NCBI GenBank assembly: GCA_020746105.1
Contig: CM036617.1
Span: 204,559,971 to 204,623,970, forward strand
Length of the DNA stretch: 64,000 bases
Direction: 5' to 3'
Source of the DNA: Trogon surrucura
Lineage: Eukaryota > Chordata > Aves > Trogoniformes > Trogonidae
Made by a program: the position numbers and the translations under genes. Below are positions 49,071-60,192 of this stretch, one piece after another. Numbering within the stretch: the stretch's first letter is position 1; each line of letters begins with the position of its first letter. The notes under the pieces were generated by a model. That model did not search any database. It worked only from the letters and a program-made list of their open reading frames with translations, and was not told where the DNA came from.

Positions 49071-50409
49071 TACAGAAAAGGGCAGCTTATGGCAGAAAAT
49101 CTGCAGAATCAGACCCTGTGTTTGAAAAGCAATTTGAGTTGCTAACATGTTAAATTATGAATCTGCCTTCAATATTATATTCACCACTTTGCATCTGAAA
49201 TCTATTTTTATGGTAAAATTGTATGGCCAGTGGTGTAACACATGAAAGGAACAATAGGGATTCTATGATTAACGAAAGAACAGTGAAACAAATCAGACAA
49301 ACAAGACAAAAGTATTTGAAAACAAAGGGTAAGTCATACAAAAAGGAATAGGATGGGGGATTTTGTGTAATTATGTGTAACTGATTTCCTACTGATGCTT
49401 TTGCAGTATCTTCCCTTTACCGACTCATGGACATTCCTTCTTGTTGCAACAGAACGTAAAGAAAGAAAGTTTAAACTGTCTTTTCTAATAAAAACTCTGA
49501 AAACATGTACTTGGGTCTCACTTTTAAAAAGCCATAGAAAAGGATTATTTTGGAGCAAAACCTTACTTTAAAAAATGTGGGCATTAAGCATCACAGCAAG
49601 AAAATGTGGAGAAAAGTAAGAAAAGTATGGATTTAAAACTAGGGTTTTCTTATGCAGACCTCAGGTTAATATTGATATGATTTAAACCAGCTACAGAGTG
49701 AGTTGCTTGATTTTTGGAGTGTGAAAAAGTTCACTACATCCACTCAAACTTAATAAAGGGGAGATTACGTTCAATTTTTTAATCTATTTCTTTTACTTTT
49801 CATGAACTACCATCTTTATCCGAGGATCTGAAAAGCCAGCTAAGCTTCTGAATTCGACAGTTTTTTAAAAGCCTAATTAGGTAAAGCTGAATCAGCTGAA
49901 CATCTTCCAAAACTGCAATTAATAAAGCTTTTTTTTTTCCCCCTTGACAGACATATTGGCAATAATCCACATGGTGGTTGGTTGTGGTTTGTGTGTTTTT
50001 TTTTTCGTTTTGCAATAATGCAGTTCCGAGGATGAAAGCACTTAAAAGAATCTGTTGTTTTTTTTTTTTTTTTGCCCCACAGATTTCTTGTAAGTGCTGA
50101 AGAGCCTGAACTGACAGTGCCAGATCCCTCTAAATGTCGCTTTGCACCTCCTGCGAGGCACAGGGTTTTGCAAAATCTCAGCTGGCAACTTTTGGCGGCT
50201 TGTTGCTCACCATCCCCTGGTCTTCTTCGCACGTAAAGCTCTTGTGCACCAGATCTCTGTGCTCCGATGGGACCATGAGCTCCACAGGTGGGTACCCCAC
50301 AGCTTCTTCTCCGGGCAGGCGGCAGCTGCTCCCCCGGCCCCGCGTTCTTCCCGCCGTCCCCGCAAGAGGACACTGCAGCCGCGGGGATGAGGACGCAGCC
50401 GTTACAAAG

Positions 50410-50434
50410 AAAAAAAAAAAAAAAAAAAAAAAAA
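50410..50434. repeat. Poly(A) tract of 25
   Basis: This is an uninterrupted A run in CpG-bearing sequence about 1.2 kb upstream of the CELSR2 start codon. It is probably a microsatellite-type run and length-polymorphic. Confidence 0.9.
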
Positions 50435-50779
50435 GAAAAACTGAAACGACGTCAAGCGTTTAGGTACGAATTCGTAGAATTATAATCACCCGCGCAACAT
50501 CTCCGTGCGGAGTTTTGGCTTTGCTCCTTCCCGCAAACTGCCTGAATTCGCACCTCGTATAGAATTACCTGCAACTGCCCCTCAGAAATCTGGCACTCGA
50601 GGCTCCGGATCTGCTGTTTTGCGCAGTTCAGAGCAAAGCGTGACTTATGTCAGCAAAGCCGGCGTGCACGGCAGCCCCGAAGCCAAGCAGACGATACTGA
50701 TTTGCCCTGAAAAGTAATTTTTACTTTTCTTCCCCCCCCACCCCGCCCACAGTGGGAGAATTAAAAAAAAAAAACAACC

Positions 50780-52600
50780 CCAAACCGTTTAACTTTGCTC
50801 TACAAACGACGGATCCGAGACGACAGGTGCTGCTCCGCGGGGAAGCGTTGGCCCAGCGCCGCTCCTGGCGGGGGGAGAGGGGCTGCGGCGGCCCTTCCCG
50901 TCCCGCCGTGCCCAGTCCGCGCCAGCCTCCGCCCCGCGCAGCCCCCCCGGCCGGGGCGGGCAGCACTCCCGGGCGGCGGGACCGGGACCGGCCGCCGAGA
51001 GGCGCCGGGCGCCGGGACGGGAGCCCCGTGGGGCCGCACCCGGCCCGGCCCCCGCTGCCGCCGCCGCCGCCCGGGAGGGGCCGGGCGGGGCCGGCAGGAA
51101 ACCCCGCCCCGGGCAGCGCCCGCCGCGCTCCGCGCAGGCTGCGCCGCTCAGCGCCGCCGCGGATGCGAGCGGAGCGGAGCGGGGCGGCTGGGACGGGACG
51201 GGGCGGCTCCGCCGTGTCGCGCAGCCACGCGGGACCGCGGCGCCCGTGAGCCGGCCCCACGGCGGAGGAGGGGGCTTCGGTATCTAATTTTTTTTTTTTT
51301 TTTTGGCAAAGGAGACGAGCGGCAGGTTTATGCTAATCACCCTCTCGGGAGCGGCGGTGAGAGGAGGAGGAGGAGAGGAGCCATTTTGAACTCACTTCAA
51401 AGTTTAAGGTGGAAAAGTTGGAGCTCTCCAGCCCCGCTGCCCGGCGACGGGGACGGAGCGCGGGGCTCTGCGCCGGCGGCCCGGAGCGGCGGGGGCGGCG
51501 GGGGGAGCCGAGCCGAGCCGGCGGCTGATGGATGAGGGCGGGCGGGCAGCCCGGCGGGTGGATGGGTTGTGCGGCAGCCCTGTGCCCGGCATCGCTGCCC
51601 GCTGAGCTCCGGAGATGCTGCGGCTGTCCGCCGCCTCCTGCCTGTCCTGGGCCGCGCTGCTCTGCGCCCTGGCGCCGGCGGGCGGCGGGGACCTGCGGCC
51701 GCCCCGCGCCGCCCCGCTGCTCCACCTGCCCCCGGGGGCCGCGGGCCGACCCGGTGCCGCCGCCGCCGCCCCGGAGCTGCCGGCGCTGCCGCCCGCCGGG
51801 CGCCTGAGGGCGGCGGGGTCCGCGCTGCGCCGCGCTGCGCCCGCCGGGGCCCGCGGCGGAGGGCCCTGGGCGCGGCGCGCCCGGCAGCGGGCGGCCCCGG
51901 AGCCCCGCGGCGGCTGCGCCCCGCCGGCGGTGCGGGAGGAGGGCGGCGGGCGGCGCGGAGGGCGGCGGGCGCGGAGCCTCAACAGCCCCCCCGCAGTTCC
52001 AGCTGCCCAGCTACCAGGTGTCCATCGCCGAGAACGAGCCGGCCGGCACGGCCGTCATCGTGCTGCGGGCCCAGGACCCCGACGAGGGGGAGGCCGGGCG
52101 GCTGGCGTACTCCATGGAGGCGCTCTTCGACGAGCGCTCCAACGACTACTTCTCCATCGACGCCGAGACGGGCAGCGTGGTCACCACCCGCAGCCTCGAC
52201 CGGGAGACGAAGGACACCCACGTGCTAAAGGTGACCGCCTCCGACCACGGCTCCCCGCGCCGCCGCTCGGCCACCACTTACCTGACGGTGACCGTGAGCG
52301 ACACCAACGACCACGAGCCGGTGTTCGAGCAGCCCGAGTACCGGGAGAGCATCCGTGAGAACCTGGAGGTGGGTTATGAGGTGCTGACCATCCGCGCCAC
52401 CGACGGCGATGCCCCGGCCAACGCCAACATGCTGTACCGCCTGCTGGAGCCGGGAGCTGGCGACGGGGTCTTTGAGATTGACCCGCGCTCCGGCGTTGTG
52501 AGGACCCGAGCCCCGGTGGACCGCGAGGAAGTCTCTGAGTATCACCTGGTGGTGGAAGCCAATGACCAGGGCAAGGATCCAGGACCACGCAGTGCCACAG
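50780..52600 (+). promoter_or_regulatory. CpG island promoter of CELSR2
   Basis: This is very GC- and CpG-rich sequence with many GGGCGG-type Sp1 boxes (for example around 51,090 and 51,180-51,200). It spans the presumed 5' UTR and the start of exon 1. No convincing TATA box is present. A 17-base T run (51,288-51,304) interrupts the island within the presumed 5' UTR. The transcription start is not determinable from sequence. CpG-island, TATA-less promoters are usual for developmental adhesion receptors. Confidence 0.75.
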
Positions 52601-54796
52601 CTATGGTGCACATCACTGTCGAGGATGAGAACGACAACTACCCTCAGTTCAGTGAGAAGCGCTACCTGGTCCAGGTGCCAGAGGATGCCCCTGTGAACAG
52701 CCAGATACTGCAGGTGCAGGCCACAGATCGGGACCGGGGCAGCAATGCCCAGGTGCACTACAGCATTGTGAGTGGCAACTTGAAAGGCCAGTTCTACATC
52801 CACTCTTTCTCTGGTGCCATCGACCTGATCAACCCTTTGGATTACGAGACTATTCGGGAGTACACACTCAGGATCAAAGCCCAGGACGGGGGCAGGCCTC
52901 CCTTGATCAACTCCAGTGGCCTGGTGTCGGTGCAGGTTGTGGACGTGAATGACAACGCCCCCATCTTTGTGAGCACTCCTTTCCAGGCCACGGTGCTGGA
53001 GAATGTTCCTCTGGGCTACTCGGTGCTGCACATCCAGGCTGTGGATGCTGACTCCGGGGAGAACGCCCGCCTGGAGTACAAACTCATAGAGATGGCACCG
53101 TCCCCTGGAGGTGCCCCCGTAGCAAGTGACTCTGGGTTCCCTTTTCAGATCAACAACAGCACGGGGTGGATTACGGTGGCTGCAGAGCTGGACCGAGAGA
53201 CTGTGGAGAACTATCACTTTGGGGTGGAGGCCAGGGACCATGGTGTGCCGGTCATGACCTCCTCAGCCAGCGTGTCCATCACTGTCCTGGACGTGAATGA
53301 CAACAATCCCACCTTTACGGAGAAGGTGTATCACCTCAGACTGAATGAGGATGCAGCTGTGGGCAGCAGCGTCCTGACCCTGACGGCAGTGGACAGGGAC
53401 GTTAACAGCGTTGTGACTTACCAGATCACCAGCGGCAACACCAGGAACCGGTTTGCCATCACCAGTCAGAGCGGAGGGGGGCTGATCACACTGGCCTTGC
53501 CCCTGGATTACAAGCAGGAAAGGCAGTATGTGCTCACAGTCACTGCCTCTGACGGTACTCGCTTTGACACCGTCCAGGTCTTCATCAACGTCACGGATGC
53601 CAACACACACCGCCCGGTCTTCCAGAGCTCCCACTACACAGTGAGCGTCAGCGAGGACAAGCCCATTGGCACCTCCATTGTCACCATCAGTGCCACTGAT
53701 GAAGACACGGGGGAGAACGCGAGAATCACTTACATTTTGGATGACAACATCCCCCAGTTCCGCATCGACCCTGACACAGGCACCATCACCACGCTGATGG
53801 AGCTGGACTATGAGGACCAGGCCTCCTACACGTTGGCTATTACAGCCCACGACAATGGCATCCCTCAGAAATCGGACACCACGTACGTCGAGATCCTCAT
53901 CCTGGATGCCAATGACAATGCGCCCCGCTTCCTGCGTGACCGCTACCAGGGCTCGGTTTTCGAGGATGTGCCACTCTCTACCAGCGTCCTGCAGCTGTCT
54001 GCCACCGACCGCGACTCGGGCCTCAATGGCCGTCTCCTCTACACATTCCAAGGTGGTGACGACGGAGATGGAGACTTCTACATTGAACCCACTTCTGGAG
54101 TGATACGCACGCTGCGTAAGCTGGACCGTGAGAATGTTGCTGTCTACAGCCTGCGGGCCTTTGCTGTGGACAGGGGCAGCCCACCGCTGAAAGCCTCTGT
54201 GGATATCCAAGTGACTGTGCTGGACATCAACGACAACCCCCCTGTCTTTGAGAAGGATGAATTTGACATCTTTGTGGAGGAGAACAGCCCTGTGGGCTCC
54301 ATTGTGGCACGGATCAGTGCAGCTGACCCTGATGAGGGGACCAACGCGCAAATCATGTACCAGATCGTAGAGGGAAACATCCCCGAGGTCTTCCAACTAG
54401 ACTTGCTCAATGGAGACCTCACGGCACTAATGGACCTGGATTATGAGAGCAGGACGGAGTACGTGATCGTGGTACAGGCTACTTCAGCCCCTCTTGTGAG
54501 CCGAGCCACGGTACACATCCGCCTCCTGGACCAGAATGATAACCCACCCGTGCTGCAGGACTTCCAGATCCTCTTCAATAACTATGTGACCAACAAGTCC
54601 AACAGTTTCCCCTCCGGCGTGATTGGCAAGATCCCAGCTCATGATCCCGATGTGTCCGACAGTCTGGCCTACACCTTTGTGCAAGGCAATGAATTAAACT
54701 TGCTCCTTTTGGACTCTGCCACAGGGGAGCTCAAACTCAGTCGTGATCTTGACAACAACAGACCCCTGGAAGCCCTTATGAAAGTGTCGGTCTCAG
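51615..54796 (+). CDS. CELSR2: CELSR2-like seven-pass cadherin, exon 1 (one frame break)
   Basis: This is the large first coding exon of a CELSR/Flamingo planar-polarity receptor, a surface protein with homophilic cadherin adhesion, EGF/laminin-G repeats and an adhesion-GPCR core. Only the N-terminal part is in the window. The ATG at 51,615 gives a signal peptide (MLRLSAASCLSWAALLCALA). A Gly/Arg/Pro-rich segment follows, ending in the furin-like RRAR (residues 117-120). From 51,994 the frame differs by one base and encodes nine cadherin repeats, EC1-EC9, with linkers such as DTNDHEP, DENDNYP, DVNDNAP, DVNDNNP, DANTHRP, DANDNAP, DINDNPP and DQNDNPP. EC9 is cut by the exon end, a CAG|GTAAGC donor in phase 1. 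Blocks such as RENLEVGYEVLTIRATDGDA, SGNTRNRF.ITSQSGGGL and TFQGGDDGDGDF favour CELSR2 over CELSR1 and CELSR3. The two frames join at a run of seven C (51,986-51,992). Confidence 0.85.
51986..51992 (+). other. C7 homopolymer at the apparent CELSR2 frame break
   Basis: The signal-peptide frame reads through RRARSLNSPP into this run and then into nonsense. The cadherin frame begins just after it with QFQLPSYQV. One base fewer in the run joins the frames. It is either a sequence error or a real indel. Confidence 0.75.
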
Positions 54797-54801
54797 GTAA
54801 G
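54794..54801 (+). other. Splice donor of CELSR2 exon 1
   Basis: The sequence CAG|GTAAG has its cut after 54,796 and interrupts a codon after its first base (G). The cadherin text becomes non-homologous right after the donor, and a stop follows in the read-through frame. Phase 1 fits a split Asp codon expected at this point in CELSR proteins. Confidence 0.9.
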
Positions 54802-57059
54802 CGAGCGCTCGAGGTTCGTGAGGTGTGTAATTCTGCTTGTCGGGCCAGCGTGGGGGCATGGGCAGAAGCAACCCGCTTGCAGTTTAGTGTGCAGCTTTTG
54901 ATTTCCTGAGGCAGCAAATTATCTGAAATTTTTGGAAAGGAACCACAAAAATGTATCAAGCCCATGTGCTGTGGATTGAAGTGGTGCGTCGTAGTTGTTT
55001 AGTAAATGCGGATCGCAAGGGTAAATAAATAGGAGCGTGCGTGGAAGGGTGTACTCCCTCAGCTGAGGTGGTACCTGGACTGAAGCTTTTCTGATGTGGT
55101 TGCGTAAAGATAATAAATGATGTAACTTGCAAAGATGAAGGGAATGCACATGTATCTGTAATGCCATCTCCCCTCTCTCTCTTAGGAAAAAAAAAAGTTG
55201 AGATTTGGTATCTCTGCTCTTTTAGCAACAAAACGTGTTTATTCCCTTCTGCATACTGGGAGGTTTGGTTGGTAGATCTTTAGACCTCAGCTCCACCAAT
55301 GTGGCCGGGGTGGATATGATGCTGGTGGAGCTGCGCTGGTTTGTGTCGCTGGCGTATGTTTCTGTGGGAAATGGCGACTGAAAGCAATGAATTAGGGCTG
55401 TGCAATAGCTGTGCAACGCGGGTAATTGCACCAGAGCTGCTTTAGTAACACCAGGGATAGATGCTGGCCAAACGCAGCCCCAAAATTGGTGCTGTTTCAG
55501 AGAGACAGAGGAGGGGAGGTGCAGGGGTGCTGTACCATTGTCTTCCTCAGAGAATTAATGTCTGTGCATGTGAAGACCGTCCGATCTCATCCCATGTGTA
55601 CTTTTGTATGAGTGCATACATGCTCTTAGAAAATTACTCTTTTTTTCTGCTCAGTTGCTTGTTTATCATGGAATTACTTTTTATGCCTCTAATTGTGGCA
55701 TCAATCATGCAATGAGTAATTTCCTCTGCAGGTGCCACTCTATAAAGTTTACTGTGGACCTAATCCCATACTTCTGTTGACTTTCAGAGGTTTAATGAGA
55801 TCCTTTCCTTGCTGCCTCTCTCTGCAACCTTAAACTAATATTTGTGTTCTTTTTGTAAAAAAAGTGCCTGAAAGTCCTAGGTTTGTAAAATGGCCCTTTG
55901 GGAGATGCTTCTTTTTGATGGTTGTATTAAAAAAAAAAAAAAGTAATCAAACTGTGACATAATCCTGGTAGTGCTTGTTTTGGTGTAAGTAGTCCCAGTG
56001 TGCAGCTGGGGCCACGGGGGAGAGAGTTGTCCTTTCCCTCGTGTCTGCAGGCTTGAGGTCCTTTTTGTTTTAGGAAAATGAAAGTGGTATTAACTGAGCT
56101 GACTGAATTTACTGCCGTGTATCACCTGACAAACCACTTCTGATTCTCCCAAAAAGGCTGGGGGGGCAACTAATGTGGTAAGGTAGCTCGTAAATGCCGT
56201 TTCCATGTCCTGTGAGGACTTGCTGGAAAAACAGACAGTTGGCTTGTGACCTTAAAGAAAAACATTCGGATTAAGGTGCAGGTGATTGCGTGGTCACTGT
56301 CTGTCTGAACCAGTAGCTCTTTATCTGGTGGCAGAAGATAAGAACTCATCTTGGGGCATGAAGCTTGGAAAAGTTGTTTTGTTAGCCTAGATGAAGAGAG
56401 TGTGTTGAGAACAGAAAAAAATAGATGACATGAAGTATTCCTTTTTCAGTCTAATGATTTATGCAGTTTAGGTGGATGAAATCTCAGGTAAAAATGGAGA
56501 CCTCTGTTTTCTTAAGTAACAGGAGCTTGATCATTCCTGCCTTGTTTTCGTGTTTGGTGAAGGTGTGAATGCTGAAACTCGCTGTGATGTTGATCAAAAC
56601 TGGCTGTCTGCTGCATGTCTTGAGATCTTTGAAAGATTAGAGCTTTTATGGGTAGGATTTTAAAATAATTTTGACAAACAGTGAACGCTATTTGAGGTTA
56701 ACTTGGAGAAGTTTGCTGTTTGGCAATTGAAAGCGGAGTTTGGCAGCATGTGATTAGTCCAGCAAAGTCTCACCTGCCTGCTTTCTCTGGTTTATCTAAT
56801 GCAGTCTTTAAGAAAAAAAAAAAAAAAAAGACAGAGAAGCTCAGACAGAAGCACTCCACAGGGTTATCTCTAAGTGTTGCAAAATACCTGCAAATTGTCT
56901 GCTAAAATGACCTACCAGTTAACCGAAAAAAAACCCGTGCCTATGGAGTAGCCGTTAACCTCTCAACCCAGACAAAGTCCTGCCCTACTCACAGCTGCTC
57001 TTGGGGTCAGGGAAGGATTGGAGCTCTGTATGAACTTGGGGAATTTGATCTATATACGA

Positions 57060-57340
57060 GTCGGAAGTGACACTGCTGCTATAAAAATCTTATTTCCACT
57101 GAGCGATGTGTTGCGCCGCAGAGGCATGCGAGCGCGGGCAATGCCAGCGAGGAGCCGCCGTACTCGATTGAATTACTGTTGAGATTTTGGTACTTGGCGA
57201 AACCCAGCGTTCTTTCCTTTGACTTGGGGATTATTCAAATGAACACGGTAATTTTGGCCTTCTGCGCATAAACAAAACATCAGGAATGGTGATAATGTAG
57301 CAAATAGGGATATTCGGCTTCATAAAACCTGAGAACAGCA
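57060..57340. promoter_or_regulatory. Candidate intronic enhancer in CELSR2
   Basis: This is complex, non-repetitive text with CpGs kept inside AT-rich sequence (GCATGCGAGCGCGGGCAATG, ACTCGATTGAATTACTG, CTTGGCGAAACC). It has potential POU/homeobox and Fox-like sites (GGATTATTCAAATGAAC, TGCGCATAAACAAAACA). It sits about 2.3-2.5 kb into intron 1, a common enhancer location. Conservation is not tested. Confidence 0.35.
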
Positions 57341-60137
57341 CGCTCGGCGTTTCAAGCTTCCTCTGAGTGTAAATCAGAGGCTGCGGGGGACGGTGGGCAG
57401 CCCTGGGCAGGCTCGACGAGTGGGTGGCTCTGCCTGTGCCCTGGTGCCGCGATACCTGCTCGGCCGTGCCCCTGCAGCCGGCCAGGAACCGACCCAAGCG
57501 GAGGAGGGAGGAATGTGGGTGGTGTGGATATTAGCATTTTGCTTTGGATCGGGAGGCAGCTTTTGAAGTCAGTCTCTTTTGAAGTGAATCGCTCACTGGG
57601 TGCTCCTCTCTGCCAATGCCACTGCAGAACTGCCTGAGCGAACAAACCTGACCTGCGGGTGAAACTAACCCAGATGTTCTCCAGGGATCCACTGAAAAGA
57701 CACATTCTCCTTCCTCTGTTGTACCTTCAAGGCTTTCCTATAGAAGGACAGAGCTTGGCCTTATATTCTTATGACTACATATTGTGTCTTTAGGTTTATG
57801 TTATTTTAACAACAGGAGTGACATCTGGACCCTGCTGAAATCCTGCCTTGCTGTCCAGGGGGCGAAGGATTTTACTCTGGGCTTGTGAAACAGGTGGTCA
57901 AGAGTCGATCAGTCTGTGATTTCTTAGTGTCACTGATAAATATATGGCTTAAATTGACAGGATTGTTAAAAACGATTAGTTTTTGCAGTGATGTTCACAA
58001 TAACGTTGAACTGGGATTTGTTTGGTCAAAAAATGGGTTAAACATTGCTCAAGTCACGTTGCATTTGCCCACATTAAGCATTATGCTGCGGTCCTCGATG
58101 GTGCTGGGGGGGGAAAGCTGGTGCTAGCCTCAACTTTGCACAGATATTGCCCAAGTTTGCCTGGGTATCACGTTGCAAACGCTGCTGGCACCTGCTTGGC
58201 TGTGCTGCCACAAGTAGTCCCACTTATCATCAACGACAGCTCTAGGGGTTACAATAGATGTGTGTGCAGACTCCTCTGGGAACGCAGCCTAATTCACCAG
58301 CGCAGACAAAACCCAACCTGAGTGCCCGCTGTGGCTTTTGAGTCGTCCAGATAAACGGAAAATACCATTACACAACGTACAATATACAGTCTTGGGAAAG
58401 TGGTGCTCCTCACGCAGTGAGGGATAGACACCCTAGCATTTTTTGAGGGCATGCAAGCTCAAGTATCACCTTTTACATTTCTTTGGCTTTAACTCTGCAG
58501 TGGCATTCAGTGAGGTTATTGACAAATACAAATTAAGACAGAACTTGTTTGTGCTGCAATAAACTTTTGGGGGTTTTACTCAAGGCTTGGTAAAGGATCT
58601 TCATTATTATTGTAATTTAAAAGTCATTATGCTAACGATCCTGGATCTCCAGCTCGGTGCTTTCTCCATGCAAATGTAACAGAAGATGCAATACTTAGCC
58701 CTTCAGATAAAGGTAAGGCCACAGCTGTGCCTGAGGTGCAAGGCATTGGTGGGGGGATTGTGTGTGTGAGGAAGGTTTGAAAATAAAAGGAAAAAAGAAG
58801 CTGGAGAGAGAATGTGTCTCTCTAAGCGCAGGGACGCCTTTGGGTGCGGAGGGCAAGCACGGAGCGACAGGTTGGGGTGCACACCGGGTGCCTCAGGGTG
58901 CACCCTGGCCTTGTGCCCGTGCCTTTGGGGCAAGTGGGGCTGCTGGGGCTTTGCGTGTTTTGGGTGGGCAGATCTGCAGGGTGACTGGTTCGTTTTAGGA
59001 GTGAGACTTCTGTCTGCCTGCAAGGACTTGCTGTCGGGGTCAGCGAGGGGCAGTTAGCACACGAACTGCTCTAAGTTGCTCCCTTCTCCCGGGGAAACAC
59101 ATTCCCGCAGGCGGCTGCGGTGGGATACCTGTGGGTTATACAATTAGGAGATGATGGAAATGGACAGGTGGAGACTCCTCTCTCCCTCCTTCTCTCCCTC
59201 CCTCCATGTGGAAGGCGGTGTGTCGACATGTCGCGTGGCAGTAGGGTTTTTGCATGCTGGTGTTCCCAGGGACCCTGGGCGCCTGCACTTCACACGTGCA
59301 TCCCGCGCTAAGATGAGGGGGGAGAAGGCAGCAGCTCAAAGGTTGCAGAGACCAGGGAGGCAACAGTGAGGGACCTCGCTTAGAAAGATGGCCCAATGCC
59401 ACGAGCTGTGGGATTGCATCCCTGGTCGTTACTTGGTGTATTAAGTGGGGCTGAAGTATAGGAAGGCTGATAATGGTTGGTAGCAGTGGGTTTGAAGATT
59501 TACATTTATTTTCCTAAAATGACAAATCGAGAGTAGTCACCATCGTTTTAAAGTTAGGGCAGCTTCTGCATCTGCTGTGGCTACATAAACCCTTCATATA
59601 GGTTCTATATTTTGATCTGTTCTATAGGTGAGATGCATTTAAATGTGTGTCCCTCCAGCCTGCAGGAATGTGACTTTCTCTTTTCAGCTGTACGATCTGT
59701 TCCAGCTGATAAAAGGCTGTGGCTGCCTTATTGCTTTCCTGTGTGCTTCCTTCCACTTTATCCTTGGATTTCATAGGAGTGGTGTATTTTTGTTTCAAAA
59801 AGCAGGAAAATGTCTACAGCTATGAGGGGAAAATATTTAGTGGAAAGCTGACTGGCAAACTAACTTTTTACTGAGATAAAAGTTATCTTCTGCATGTAAA
59901 TAAATACAATAGGGAGTTACCTGCAGCTCAAACTACCATAAATAAGTAGTATCTTTGCTAAAACAGTGATCCCTAGTAATAAAAATAAGAAATGTTTACC
60001 ACAACACACTTTAAAAAGTAAATGCGATGTTTTATCTCAGATAAAAGCCAATATTGTCAGTAAACTTTTTTCAGAAAATGCTACTGTGCAACATAGCTAT
60101 CACAAGATGTTTCTTTCTCCCTCTTTCTGTCTGTGTG

Positions 60138-60192
60138 TATTCCCATTTGTAGCTGCATATTCCCACTTGTAGCTGTATATTCCCATTTTTTG
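60138..60192. repeat. 20-bp tandem repeat, 2.7 copies
   Basis: The unit TATTCCCATTTGTAGCTGCA is repeated with one or two changes per copy, and the last copy is partial. It is a small intronic minisatellite with no evident role. Confidence 0.9.

Larger units (their letters stand above)
46383..50779. other. Upstream region of the CELSR2 gene
   Basis: No coding exon is recognised. The stretch holds long T and A runs at 47.8 kb and 50.4 kb and a candidate conserved element at 48.9-49.07 kb. CpG frequency rises towards 50.1 kb. No CR1 tail was found. Confidence 0.5.

Noticed and set aside
50721-51260. Long frames on both strands in the CpG island
   Set aside because: Stops are rare in CpG-rich DNA. 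The translations are low-complexity Arg/Pro/Gly/Ala with no domain.
52225-53241. 338-codon minus-strand frame opposite the CELSR2 exon
   Set aside because: It is the antisense shadow of a GC-rich coding exon. The plus strand carries nine clear cadherin repeats. The same applies to the 377-codon frame at 53,263-54,396.
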